A stretch of DNA of 64,000 nt, taken from NCBI GenBank assembly GCA_963675235.2, contig CAXXFU010000004.1, positions 744,001 through 808,000 on the forward strand. Direction: 5' to 3'. Made by a program: the position numbers and the translations under genes. Source of the stretch: JAHJQZ01 sp963675235. GTDB lineage: Bacteria; Pseudomonadota; Alphaproteobacteria; Rhizobiales; Devosiaceae. The notes below the pieces were generated by a model. That model did not search any database, had not been told where the DNA came from, and worked only from the letters and a program-made list of their open reading frames with translations. Below, piece after piece: positions 26,581 through 35,549 of this stretch. Within the stretch, counting starts at the first letter, position 1. Each line of letters starts with the position of its first letter.

Positions 26581-27342
26581 ATGATGCGCGCTATGCTGAT
26601 CCTGCTGGTCCTCACCCTGATGGCGCTGCCAGCCTCCGCCCAGCGCCTCGCCGGCGCCCTGACCGAGCGCCAAATCGAGGTCACCTCCGATTTCGTCGGC
26701 CAGACGCTGACCCTGTTCGGCAATGTCGAACCGGCGATCGGCCTGTCCGACAGACCGGTCAGGGGTCCGTTCCAGGTCATTGTCGTCGTCACCGGTCCGG
26801 TTCAGAATCGCGTCGTCCGCGAACAGACCAACAAGTTCCTGATCTGGCTCAACACCAATTCCGAGACCTTCACGCGGATCCCTTCCTACAAGTGGGTGTT
26901 CTCCAGTGCGCCGCTGACCACGGTCACCGACGCCGGCACGCTCGCGGCCAACCACATCCTGCTGAACTCGATCGGCGAACAGAACACGCCGGAAGGCAAT
27001 GGCACCCCGAAACAGTACAGGGCCGAACTGGTGCGGCTGATGACTGACAAGGGCCTTTACGGCATCAACGAAAACGGGGTGCAGTTCCGGTCGCCGACGC
27101 TGTACTCGGTACGCATCAACCTGCCGGGCGATGTCGCCAATGGCACTTTCCTGGCCGAGACCTATCTGTTCCGCGAGGGTACGCTGATCGCCCACGAGGC
27201 CGAGAGCTTCGTTGTGCGCAAGGCCGGGCTCGAACGTCTGCTCGGCGATTCGGCCCGTGACTATCCTCTCGCCTACGGGCTGGCCTGCGTGGCGCTGGCG
27301 CTCATGACCGGCTGGCTCGGCGGTGTCGTTTTCAGGAGATAG
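26581..27342 (+). CDS. TIGR02186 family protein, membrane-anchored
   Basis: 253 residues. A signal peptide ends PASAQ (residue 20), a periplasmic domain follows with TSDFVGQTLTLFGN and VVVTGP, and a single C-terminal membrane helix (LAYGLACVALALMTGWLGGVVF) anchors it. This is the alphaproteobacterial TIGR02186 family, nearly always encoded next to a TauE/SafE transporter, so it probably assists it, for example as periplasmic partner. The Lys/Arg-poor soluble domain has no catalytic motif that I recognise. Confidence 0.87.
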   Translation: MMRAMLILLVLTLMALPASAQRLAGALTERQIEVTSDFVGQTLTLFGNVEPAIGLSDRPVRGPFQVIVVVTGPVQNRVVREQTNKFLIWLNTNSETFTRIPSYKWVFSSAPLTTVTDAGTLAANHILLNSIGEQNTPEGNGTPKQYRAELVRLMTDKGLYGINENGVQFRSPTLYSVRINLPGDVANGTFLAETYLFREGTLIAHEAESFVVRKAGLERLLGDSARDYPLAYGLACVALALMTGWLGGVVFRR

Positions 27343-27345
27343 TCG

Positions 27346-27792
27346 ATGAACGATCTGCCGTTGCCACGTATCGTGCTCGTCGCCACGAGCCTCAGTCTTC
27401 TGCCCCTGCTCGCCGGGCTGGTTCTGGTCGTCGCGCCCGGCCTGGCGCCACTCGACCCGCTGCTTGTCGAGCGGGCCATCATCGGTTACGCCGCTCTGCT
27501 GCTCGCCTTTCTCGGTGGCGTGCGCTGGGGCATCCGCGCCAGCTCGGGCGCCGGCACCGACCGCATCTACCTGCTTGGCGCCCTCGGGGCGCTGCTCGGG
27601 CTGATCACCCTGGTGCTGCCCTTCGAGCCGGCCATCGCCATTCTCACCGTCGGTTTTGCCGCGCAGGGTGCCTGGGATGTCTGGGCCGGCTATCGGGGGG
27701 TCATTCCCGAACCCTATGCCCGCCGTCGCATGAGTGCCACGCTGATGGCGTGCCTGGTGCTCATCGCCATTTTCGCGGTACAAGCGGCCTGA
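27346..27792 (+). CDS. DUF3429 family membrane protein
   Basis: 148 residues with about four membrane segments. The family core is visible as DPLLVERAIIGYAALLLAFLGGVRWG; the G-x-R-W-G end is typical of DUF3429. Function unknown. It starts 3 bp after the TIGR02186 stop, so it is translated from the same message, and ends 22 bp before the pdeM stop, tail to tail. Confidence 0.85.
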   Translation: MNDLPLPRIVLVATSLSLLPLLAGLVLVVAPGLAPLDPLLVERAIIGYAALLLAFLGGVRWGIRASSGAGTDRIYLLGALGALLGLITLVLPFEPAIAILTVGFAAQGAWDVWAGYRGVIPEPYARRRMSATLMACLVLIAIFAVQAA

Positions 27793-27814
27793 CGCTTTCC
27801 GGGATTGCCAGACT

Positions 27815-28531
27815 TCAGCCGTTGACCAGGCGGCGCGGGCTGACCGGGTAGACGCGATCGCGCCCGGTCATAACCACTTGCAGGCGGTCGTAACGGATCA
27901 GGCCGTGAAAGGCCGGGCCAAGAATGTTGAGGCTGCCGGTCGCCGAGCCATAGGCGGGCAGGATCATCAGGGCATCATCCGCAACGAAACAGGACGAGCG
28001 CACCGAGCGGCCATTGATGGCAATGCGTGCCGCCGGATGCAGGTGACCGGCGATTGCCGGCTTGCGCCTGACCTGTGGATGATGGGCAAGGCTGATGCCG
28101 GCCAGCGCCGCTTCCTCGGCGCTCGTGCCGCCGAGACCATGCGGCAACGGATCGTGATTGCCGCAGAGCCAGAGCCAGTCGGCCTTCGCGGTCAGGCGTT
28201 CGAGCTGGTCGCGGTCGCGCCCCGAAAGGCCCTCCGCCCCGTCGGCGCGGTGAAAGCTGTCACCGAGCGAGATCACCCTTTTTGCCCGAGTGCGGGTGAT
28301 GTCGGCTTCAAGCTGCAACAGCGTCAGCCCGGTATCGTAGGGTGGTAGCAACTGACCCCTGCGGGCAAAGCTCGCCATCTTCTCGAAATGAAGATCGGCG
28401 ACAAGCAGTGTCTCCTCGGCGCGCCAGTGAAGGGCGCCGGAACACAGGGGTTCGAAATTCTGGCCCGCAAAACGGATCATCGGATTGGCCGGCTCCTGCT
28501 CGGAACCGATAGTGAGCGCCGCCGCGGTCAT
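27815..28531 (-). CDS. pdeM: Ligase-associated DNA-damage-response metallophosphoesterase PdeM
   Basis: 238 residues. A calcineurin-like phosphoesterase with all metal motifs: VADLHFEK (D-x-H) near residue 46, ISLGDSFHR (GD) near 90, LCGNHDPLP (GNHD) near 118 and AGHLHPAA (GHxH) near 160. PdeM is the nuclease partner of the Lhr-type helicase and an ATP-dependent ligase in a DNA repair set. Its ATG overlaps the stop of the acetyltransferase gene by 4 bp. The usual ligase gene is not in the window. Confidence 0.92.
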   Translation of the reverse strand: MTAAALTIGSEQEPANPMIRFAGQNFEPLCSGALHWRAEETLLVADLHFEKMASFARRGQLLPPYDTGLTLLQLEADITRTRAKRVISLGDSFHRADGAEGLSGRDRDQLERLTAKADWLWLCGNHDPLPHGLGGTSAEEAALAGISLAHHPQVRRKPAIAGHLHPAARIAINGRSVRSSCFVADDALMILPAYGSATGSLNILGPAFHGLIRYDRLQVVMTGRDRVYPVSPRRLVNG

Positions 28532-28986
28532 GGCGTCAACGCCAGCACGTAATGCACGGCCCTGTCGCTTTCTTGAAAGCCAAGCTTTTCATGGGCATGC
28601 TGACTGACCCTGTTGTCGAGATCGGTGTCCGAACCGAGAAAGCCGTAGCCTTGTTGCCGGGCCCAATCGACGGCAGCGCCAACCATCGCCGATCCGACCC
28701 CCTGGCGACGGAAGCCCTGTTCGACATACCAGCCTTCGAGATAGGCAGCCGGCTGCTGGCCGGCGCCGGCGACAATGCTGCGTTCGGAAATCTCGGCGAA
28801 CCCGACGGCGCGACCGTCAGAAAAAGCCAGAAACACGACACGCAGGGCACCGCGCGGATCGGCGAGAGAGGCAACATCCTCGGCGTTTTCCTCGGCGCCG
28901 CAATCGGGCCAGAGCTGCAAACGCATGGCCGCCCACAGGCTTTCCTCACCCTCGCGCAAGGGGCGTATCTCGATCTCTGCCGTCAA
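28528..28986 (-). CDS. GNAT acetyltransferase, AAC(6')-I-like
   Basis: 152 residues, a single GNAT domain. It has the aminoglycoside 6'-N-acetyltransferase-type signatures MRLQLWPDC near residue 22 and YLEGWYVEQGFRRQGVGSAM near 82-100, the latter with the acetyl-CoA loop RRQGVG, then DTDLDNRVSQHAHEKLGF at the end. Chromosomal relatives often have another natural substrate, so drug inactivation is not shown. It lies between lhr and pdeM and overlaps both by 4 bp (ATGA), so it is made with them. Confidence 0.82.
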   Translation of the reverse strand: MTAEIEIRPLREGEESLWAAMRLQLWPDCGAEENAEDVASLADPRGALRVVFLAFSDGRAVGFAEISERSIVAGAGQQPAAYLEGWYVEQGFRRQGVGSAMVGAAVDWARQQGYGFLGSDTDLDNRVSQHAHEKLGFQESDRAVHYVLALTP

Positions 28987-31469
28987 CGTCCCGTCGCCTC
29001 GCGCAGCAATTCGTCAGCCGCTTCAGCCATAGCAGATTCGCGCCCCTCCCCGAAGATCGGCACGGCACCGATTTCGAGCATGACCGGGACAGCCAGAGGC
29101 GAGATCCGCGGCAGCGGCTTGTGCACGATATTCTTGCGGATACGCTTGAGACAAAGTCCGAGCCGTTCGATGTCGAGCAGACCGCGGGCGGCATCGCGCC
29201 GGGTCGCCTGTACGAGGATGTGGTCCGGCTCCTGGGCATAGAGCACGTCGTAGATCAGGTCGGCCGACATGGTGATCTGCCGCCCGGTCTTTTCCTTGCC
29301 CGGATGCCGGCGCTCGATCAGCCCGGCGATCAGGGCGCAATTGCGGAAGGTGCGCTTCATCAGGTTCGATTCGTCGAGCCAGGCCTCGAGATCGTCGCCG
29401 AGCATGTCCTCGTCGAACAGGTCGTCAAGCGACAGCCGGTGCGAACGGATCAGGGTGCTGAGGTCATCGACGCACCAGATGGCGAGGGCGTAGTCGGAGG
29501 CGACGAAGCCGAGCGGGCGGGCATGGGCGCGTTCGAGCCGCCGCGTCAGCAGCATGCCGAGCGTCTGGTGCGCCAGCCGTCCCTCGAACGGATAGCACAC
29601 CAGCATCTGCTTGTTCTCGTGCGGGAAGGTCTCGACCAGCATTGTCTCCGGGTCGGGCACGACCGATTCTTCGAGCTGGAGCCGAAGCCAGTCCCGGACC
29701 TGTTGCGGCAGCCGGTGCCAGGAATGCGGATCGCCGAGCATGCGCCTGACCCGTTCGGCCAGATAGGTCGACAAGGGGAACTTGCCGCCCATGTAGGAGG
29801 GGATCTTGGGATTCTTGGCATAGGAGCGCGAGACATAGGCCTCGGTCTCGCGCATCGCCTCGAAGGCGACGATCTCGCCGCCGAACAGGAACGTGTCGCC
29901 GCGCACCAGGTGGTTGAAGAAATATTCTTCCATCTCCCCGAGCACCCGCCCGCCCCGACCGATCGGTCCAGTGGTGGCGCCGCGTTTTTCACCCCGCGAC
30001 CGCACCAGCCGCACCTTGACCATCGGTTCCTCGATGATGGTGCCGATATTGAGCCGATATTGCTGGGCCACTTGCGGATTGGCGATGCGCCAGAGCCCAT
30101 CCTTGGTTTTCCGCAAGCGCGCGAAGCGCTCATAGGCCCTCAGGGCATAGCCACCGGTGGCGACGAATTCGACCACCCGATCGTAGAGCGACCGCTCAAG
30201 ATCGCGATAGGGCCAGGCACGGGTGATCTCCTCATAGAGCGCGTCGGCGTCGAAGGGGTTGTGGCAGGCACAGCCGAGGATGTGCTGGGCAAGCACGTCG
30301 AGGCCGCCCGAGACCGGGTCTTCGCTGTCCTGCGCCCCTTCGCTCACCGCTTCGAGCGCCGCCTCGCATTCGAGCACCTCGAACCGGTTGGCCGGCACGA
30401 ACAGCGCCTGGCTCGGCTCGTCGAGCCGGTGATTGGCGCGGCCGATCCGCTGCAGCATGCGCGAGGCGCCCTTGGGCGCGCCGATCTGGATGACAAGGTC
30501 GACATCGCCCCAGTCGATGCCGAGATCGAGCGTCGAGGTACAGACCACCGCCTTGAGCCGGCCCGATGCCATGGCCTCCTCAACCTTGCGGCGCTGTTCG
30601 ACGTCGAGCGATCCATGATGGAGCGCAATGGGAAGGTTGTCGTCATTGACCTCCCACAACCCCTGGAACAGCATTTCGGCTTGCGAGCGCGTGTTGACGA
30701 AAACCAGTGTCGTCCCGTGGGTCCTGATGACTTCGTAGAGTTCGGGAAAGGCATAGGCCGCCGAATGTCCGGCCCAGGGCACGCGTTCGGCGCTCCTGAG
30801 GATTTCGAGATCGGGCAGCGCACCGCCAGGGGCGTTCAGCAGCACCGCCTCGCGCGGTGCGATCGGCGCAGCGATCCAGTCGCGAATGAGGTCGGGCCGG
30901 GCGACAGTGGCGCTCAACCCGGTGATCTCGACGTCCGGCGCCATCTGGGCGATGCGCGCGACGGCGAGCGACAGCAGTTCGCCGCGCTTGGACGTGACGA
31001 GCGCGTGCAGTTCGTCGAGCACGATGCGCTTGAGCGAACCGAACAGCCTGTCGGCGTCACCATGGGACAGCAAAAGGGCCAATTGCTCGGGTGTCGTCAA
31101 AAGGATATGCGGCGGGTCGAAACGCTGGCGCTGGCGCTTATGCTGCGGCGTATCGCCGGTGCGGGTCTCGACCCTGATATCAAGCCCGATCTCGGCGATC
31201 GGCGCCGACAAGTTGCGCAGAACGTCGACCGCCAGCGCCTTGAGCGGCGAGACATAGAGCGTATGAAGGCCATCGGCGTTGTCGCCGCAAAGGTCGACAA
31301 GGCTGGGAAGGAAGCCGGCCAGCGTCTTGCCGGCACCGGTCGGGGCAATCAATAGTGCCGATTGTCCCTTGCGATGAGCATCCAGAACCGCAAGCTGATG
31401 CGCGCGCGGCTGCCAGCCCCGTGCGGCAAACCAGTCGACAATTTTCCCCGGCACGTTCATTTGGTTCAC
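28983..31469 (-). CDS. Ligase-associated DNA-damage-response DEXH helicase (Lhr-type)
   Basis: 828 residues. An SF2 helicase of the Lhr group: Walker A APTGAGKT at residues 42-49, the DEXH box DELH near 152, motif III (GLSATV), motif V and VI in the second RecA domain (STLDLGIDWG, QRIGRANHR), then the winged-helix and Lhr-core region. This shorter Lhr form works with PdeM and an ATP-dependent DNA ligase. It heads the operon lhr-GNAT-pdeM with 4-bp overlaps. Divergent to the P-loop kinase at 31557, with 87 bp between them. Confidence 0.94.
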   Translation of the reverse strand: MNQMNVPGKIVDWFAARGWQPRAHQLAVLDAHRKGQSALLIAPTGAGKTLAGFLPSLVDLCGDNADGLHTLYVSPLKALAVDVLRNLSAPIAEIGLDIRVETRTGDTPQHKRQRQRFDPPHILLTTPEQLALLLSHGDADRLFGSLKRIVLDELHALVTSKRGELLSLAVARIAQMAPDVEITGLSATVARPDLIRDWIAAPIAPREAVLLNAPGGALPDLEILRSAERVPWAGHSAAYAFPELYEVIRTHGTTLVFVNTRSQAEMLFQGLWEVNDDNLPIALHHGSLDVEQRRKVEEAMASGRLKAVVCTSTLDLGIDWGDVDLVIQIGAPKGASRMLQRIGRANHRLDEPSQALFVPANRFEVLECEAALEAVSEGAQDSEDPVSGGLDVLAQHILGCACHNPFDADALYEEITRAWPYRDLERSLYDRVVEFVATGGYALRAYERFARLRKTKDGLWRIANPQVAQQYRLNIGTIIEEPMVKVRLVRSRGEKRGATTGPIGRGGRVLGEMEEYFFNHLVRGDTFLFGGEIVAFEAMRETEAYVSRSYAKNPKIPSYMGGKFPLSTYLAERVRRMLGDPHSWHRLPQQVRDWLRLQLEESVVPDPETMLVETFPHENKQMLVCYPFEGRLAHQTLGMLLTRRLERAHARPLGFVASDYALAIWCVDDLSTLIRSHRLSLDDLFDEDMLGDDLEAWLDESNLMKRTFRNCALIAGLIERRHPGKEKTGRQITMSADLIYDVLYAQEPDHILVQATRRDAARGLLDIERLGLCLKRIRKNIVHKPLPRISPLAVPVMLEIGAVPIFGEGRESAMAEAADELLREATGR

Positions 31470-31556
31470 AAATTCTCTGCGGAACTATACCTTCAGCCAG
31501 CACTGAGAGATTTCAGGTGAGTCGGTGTTGGCGCAAGCCAAAACCGATGGAGGGGC

Positions 31557-32225
31557 ATGCAAGAACGTCTGAAACTTACTCCCGACGCCGCGGCGTCGGA
31601 AATTGCGCGCAGAGCGCTTGAACGGGCGGCCGAAGCACAGCGGCGGATTCTTATCGGCATCATCGGGGGTCCGGGCGCCGGAAAGTCGACGCTTGCCGCC
31701 GAAGTCATCGGCATTCTCAACGACAGGATAGACGGTTCGGCGGCGCGTGTGCCAATGGACGGGTTCCATATGGTGCAGTCCAAGCTCGAAGCCGAGGAAC
31801 TGACCGCCTTCAAGGGCGCACCCCACACGTTCGAGGCCGAAGGCTTCGTGCAATTGCTCAAACAGCTCAAGCCGGCGCATATGCCGATCTCGGTGCCCGG
31901 CTATTCGCGCAAGATTGAGGACGTCGTCCCCAACGCCTTTACCATCGCCGGCAACGTGCCGATCCTCATCATCGAGGGAAACTACCTGCTGCTCGACGCT
32001 TCGCCGTGGAACGAGATCCCCGACCTGCTCGATCTGAGCTTTTTCCTGCACCTGTCGGCGGATGTGACCCGGGCAAGGCTGTTGCGGCGCCATGCCGAAC
32101 ACGGCCGGTTCACCCCCGAATGGATCGAACGCCACGTTACCGATGTCGACATGGTCAATTACAGCGTCGTCGACTCTTCCAGTTCACGGGCCGACATCAT
32201 CATCGATCTCGACACCGAGCACTGA
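31557..32225 (+). CDS. P-loop nucleoside/sugar kinase (uridine-kinase-like)
   Basis: 222 residues. Walker A GGPGAGKST lies at residues 37-45, a substrate-site MDGFHM near 66, IIEGNYLLL near 140 and a lid with LRRHAEHG near 177. This is the uridine kinase/phosphoribulokinase fold; rhizobial relatives are found with fructose transport genes (FrcK) or annotated as nucleoside kinase. With no transporter adjacent, the substrate is open. It meets the degenerate HD gene tail to tail, 30 bp apart. Confidence 0.82.
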   Translation: MQERLKLTPDAAASEIARRALERAAEAQRRILIGIIGGPGAGKSTLAAEVIGILNDRIDGSAARVPMDGFHMVQSKLEAEELTAFKGAPHTFEAEGFVQLLKQLKPAHMPISVPGYSRKIEDVVPNAFTIAGNVPILIIEGNYLLLDASPWNEIPDLLDLSFFLHLSADVTRARLLRRHAEHGRFTPEWIERHVTDVDMVNYSVVDSSSSRADIIIDLDTEH

Positions 32226-32255
32226 CGCAACCGATCGCCTGCGGCCGACAAAGGC

Positions 32256-33314
32256 TCAGGCGCGGCGCGCAACCGCCTGGCGCGGCCAGCCGATGGTGCC
32301 GGCGAGCGCCGCCGCAAGCACGCCGACAGGACCGGGCCTGAGCTTTTTCTCCCGGACCATGACATCGAGCACGGCCATCGCCTCGCCCGGTTCCGGCGCA
32401 GTGCCTGTGCTGCAGCTAAAGGCAAGATCGGCGAACAGGTCACATATGGTCAGCACATGAGTGAGATCGCTGATCGCCGTGCCGTCGAGCCCTTCGGGAG
32501 AACCGGAACCGTCGCACAGCTCGTGATGTTGACGCACCGCGTCAAGCACCATCTGCGGCAGCGCCGCATGCGTTTTGAGATAGTCGTGGGCCACGACCGG
32601 GTGACGGTCGATCAGCGCGGCTTCTTCCCGGTCGAGTTCGGTCTTCTTGTCGATCAGGCTTTGCGGCAATCCCGCCATGCCGAGATCGGCGATGAAGGCG
32701 GCAAGGGTCAGCAGCTCCAGGTCCTTGTCGTTCATGCCGAGCTGGCGCCCGAAGCCGGCTGCGGCGCCGGCACAACAAAGGGCATGGCGCTGAAGACCGT
32801 CCTGCCGTTCGGCCGCTGCTGCAAACCAGACATCGATGCCATAGTCGGCGATGGCACCGACGCAATCGCCGGCTGCCAGCCGCAGGGCACCGAGATCGAG
32901 CTCTTGCCGCGAGCACAGGGCGCAATGGGCGTCGGCCAGCGCCGCTGCGCACTGGCTCTGCGCCGAAACCACCGGCGCCGGTCCATGTCCGGGTTCGAGC
33001 CTGTCGAGAACCCGATAAAGCGCACCCGCTGTCAGCGGACGGTCGAGCAGTACCGTGGCGCCGAGCTTATGGGCGGTTCGGCGCGCCTCCTCACTGTCGA
33101 GATCGAGGCTGACGGCCAGCGCCCGGCGCGGGCGGGCCTTTCCGAACAGGTCCAGCACCGCCCTCCGCGTGTGTGCATCGGCAAGATCGACATCGATGAC
33201 GACGATATCATCGGGGCGCATCGGCGCATCGGCGAGCGCACACACAAGCAGGCGCTCACGCCCGATGATTGCCGGCAGACGCCCGGCCTGGCGATTGTCG
33301 CTGACCAGTAACAT
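32256..33314 (-). CDS. HD-GYP-like protein with degenerate active site
   Basis: 352 residues, paralogue of the next gene upstream (33428-34483) with the same layout: a receiver-like N-terminus (about 1-110, IVVIDVDL, LGATVLLDRPLT) and an HD-GYP-type domain (about 185-330). The metal motif that reads HDIGK in active enzymes is AFIADLGMAG here, lacking His; the GYP stretch is DGSGSPEG. The HH pair (RQHHELCDG) is kept. Cyclic-di-GMP hydrolysis is therefore unlikely; a binding or regulatory role fits better. It follows its paralogue on the same strand, 113 bp apart. Confidence 0.78.
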   Translation of the reverse strand: MLLVSDNRQAGRLPAIIGRERLLVCALADAPMRPDDIVVIDVDLADAHTRRAVLDLFGKARPRRALAVSLDLDSEEARRTAHKLGATVLLDRPLTAGALYRVLDRLEPGHGPAPVVSAQSQCAAALADAHCALCSRQELDLGALRLAAGDCVGAIADYGIDVWFAAAAERQDGLQRHALCCAGAAAGFGRQLGMNDKDLELLTLAAFIADLGMAGLPQSLIDKKTELDREEAALIDRHPVVAHDYLKTHAALPQMVLDAVRQHHELCDGSGSPEGLDGTAISDLTHVLTICDLFADLAFSCSTGTAPEPGEAMAVLDVMVREKKLRPGPVGVLAAALAGTIGWPRQAVARRA

Positions 33315-33427
33315 GGCCCGGTCGATGCCCCCTTGGACACCTCCGTTGTAGGCCTGTTCGTCGCCAGCGGGAATCCCCTCGAGGCCGGTTAATGCGGCTC
33401 ATACAGCTGGCGCCTGCTCGTATGGCC

Positions 33428-34483
33428 TCAGCCGATGTTGACGACACGAGCCAGCGCCCGCACCAGCACCATCTCGAGCTTGCCCTGCCCGGCCATGTAT
33501 TCCAGCGCCTCGATCGCATCCTCGGGGCGCATCGGCGGCTTGTACGGCCGCAATTCGATCATGGCGCCATAGATGTCGCAGATGGTGAGGATACGGGTCA
33601 GATCGTCGATCTGGCCATTCATCAGCCCGTCCGGATAGCCCGATCCGTCGAGATACTCGTGGTGGTGGCGCACCGCTGACTGGATACCCGTCGACACCCC
33701 GCCCTGGGCCTTGAGATAATCGTAGCCATCGACCGGGTGTCGGCGCAGTACCTCGACCTCTTCGGCGGTCAGGCTGCCCACCTTGTCGAGAATCTCGGCG
33801 GGCACGCGCACCTTGCCGATATCGTGCAGCAGCCCGGTGATTGTGAGCAGGGCAATGTCGGTGCGACCCATGCCGGTGCCATGGCCGAAGGCGGTGGCGA
33901 TGCCGGTGACCAGCAGGCAGTGCTGGAAGGTGCGCTTGTGCGTGACCCGGACGGTGTTGAGCCACGACGCCACGCCGCGTTCGGCGATGGCCTCGACGAT
34001 CTCCGCCGACGACCTGCGGATCTGGTGAAGGGCGAGATTGCTTCTGGCTTCGAGCGCGGCAAAGCTGTCCTCGAGCGCCGTGGCGGCCCCGACCACCGAT
34101 TGCCGGCATTCTCCGTCGATCTGGAACGGCGATTTCTCGCGCGTGACCAGGTCTTCCAGGTCGCTGATTGTCAGCGGATTGGGCAGGAGCATCGTCGCCC
34201 CGAGAGCCAGGGCCTGGGTCCGGGCATGGTGGCTGGCCATGTCCACCGAAATCGCCACGACCCCGGGCGGATCGGTCAGCACCCGGCGCAGCTTGCTGAC
34301 CTTTTCAAGATCGCGCAGGTCGATGTCGATAACGACGATCTCGGGCTTGCGCGACAATGCCGTGATCGGCTGGACGTCGACAGTCATGCCGCAGATCGAA
34401 CCGGGATAGGCGTCCCGGGAAGCAATGTCGGAAATAACGATCATATTATAAATGTCTATCCTGCTCATGCCGGACAAGGACAT
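33428..34483 (-). CDS. HD-GYP domain protein, probable c-di-GMP phosphodiesterase
   Basis: 351 residues. The N-terminal 110 residues resemble a receiver (IVVIDIDLRD at the phospho-acceptor place, LGATMLLPNPLT at the end). The HD-GYP domain (about 180-335) is intact: H in TFQHCLLV, GLLHDIGKVRVP, RRHPVDGYDYL, RHHHEYLDGSGYPDGL. Such enzymes hydrolyse cyclic di-GMP to GMP and influence motility and biofilms. The start is ATG 34483 or five codons later; neither has a good ribosome site. An AT-rich stretch (34484-34520) precedes it. Confidence 0.87.
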   Translation of the reverse strand: MSLSGMSRIDIYNMIVISDIASRDAYPGSICGMTVDVQPITALSRKPEIVVIDIDLRDLEKVSKLRRVLTDPPGVVAISVDMASHHARTQALALGATMLLPNPLTISDLEDLVTREKSPFQIDGECRQSVVGAATALEDSFAALEARSNLALHQIRRSSAEIVEAIAERGVASWLNTVRVTHKRTFQHCLLVTGIATAFGHGTGMGRTDIALLTITGLLHDIGKVRVPAEILDKVGSLTAEEVEVLRRHPVDGYDYLKAQGGVSTGIQSAVRHHHEYLDGSGYPDGLMNGQIDDLTRILTICDIYGAMIELRPYKPPMRPEDAIEALEYMAGQGKLEMVLVRALARVVNIG

Positions 34484-34648
34484 TTATGTTGACACAAGTA
34501 TTTATAATTCATGACTCCATATTCCGGGCCATTACGTACAGAAATACATGTTTTGCTTGAGTGACCTAATAGCCGCGCGACGGCGCAAGCTCTTGCACTT
34601 TCGGTACAATCGTGGCACCTCGCGGGCACGATTTCCCGCGAGGCAGGC

Positions 34649-35407
34649 ATGACCAAGACCATTTTCATCACCGGCGCCACGTCCGGTTTTGGCGCAGCGA
34701 CGGCAAGATTGTTCGCCGGCAACGGCTGGCAGGTCGTCGCAACCGGCCGCCGCCGTGAACGGCTCGAGGCTCTCAAGAAAGACTGCGCCGCCGGCAAGGT
34801 GCATGTCGCCGAAATGGACCTGACCGACCGCGCCTCGATCGCAGCCGCGGTCAACGGCCTGCCCGCGCCTTTCTCGAAGATCGACTGCCTGTTCAACAAT
34901 GGCGGGCTGGCGCTCGGCACAGGCGCCATTCCCGACATCGAGGAAAACGACTGGCGCCAGATGGTCGAGACCAACATCATGGGCCTGTTGCACACAACGC
35001 TCGATGTGCTGCCGCTCTTGAAATCCGCCGGCCCGGGAGCCTCGATCATCAATACCGGCTCGGTGGCGGCGCTCTATCCCTATGGCGGCGGCAATGTCTA
35101 TGGCGCGTCCAAGGCCTTCGTGCACCAGTTCTCCTACAATCTCCGGATCGATCTCGCCGATACAGGCATTCGGGTCACCGACCTGATGCCGGGTATGGCC
35201 AAGACCGAGTTCACCACCGTGCGCACCCATGGCGACAGCGAGGCCAACGAGCGCTTCTACGAGGGTGTCGATACCATCCGGCCCGAGGACATCGCCGACA
35301 TGGTCTGGTACCTCGCCAACCTGCCGGCCCATCTCAACATCAATACGCTCGAAGTGATGCCGGTGCAGCAGAACCCGGGGGGTTTTGCGGTCAACAGGCG
35401 GAGCTAG
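34649..35407 (+). CDS. YdfG-like SDR, NADP-dependent 3-hydroxy acid dehydrogenase
   Basis: 252 residues. Rossmann loop TGATSGFG at residues 8-15, the NADP-favouring ATGRRRERL after beta-2, NNGG in place of NNAG near 90, catalytic Ser in INTGSVA, YGASKAF Tyr/Lys near 151-155 and PGMAKTEF. This pattern is that of YdfG/serine 3-dehydrogenase type enzymes acting on L-allo-threonine, L-serine and 3-hydroxy acids. It is preceded by CGCGAGGCAGGC and reads toward the MATE gene on the same strand, 142 bp away. Confidence 0.87.
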   Translation: MTKTIFITGATSGFGAATARLFAGNGWQVVATGRRRERLEALKKDCAAGKVHVAEMDLTDRASIAAAVNGLPAPFSKIDCLFNNGGLALGTGAIPDIEENDWRQMVETNIMGLLHTTLDVLPLLKSAGPGASIINTGSVAALYPYGGGNVYGASKAFVHQFSYNLRIDLADTGIRVTDLMPGMAKTEFTTVRTHGDSEANERFYEGVDTIRPEDIADMVWYLANLPAHLNINTLEVMPVQQNPGGFAVNRRS

Positions 35408-35549
35408 CACCGGGGTCGGCGGACCCGGGCGAGGCCAGTGCCCAACTGCCGCAGCCCGGCTGCGGCGCGCAAAGCTTGTCTTGGTGCGGTTCCGGAACGA
35501 TAGTGCGCCGTCCGCCCCGGACCGCCCCCTTACGGATTTCCCTGTCACC

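Noticed and set aside
25783..27783. 666-codon minus-strand frame opposite the TSUP operon
   Set aside because: It is highly polar (Gln, His, Asp, Glu rich) and covers three clear plus-strand membrane protein genes; a shadow.
29121..31355. 744-codon plus-strand frame opposite the Lhr helicase
   Set aside because: The minus strand carries every helicase motif; this frame has no domain and typical shadow composition.
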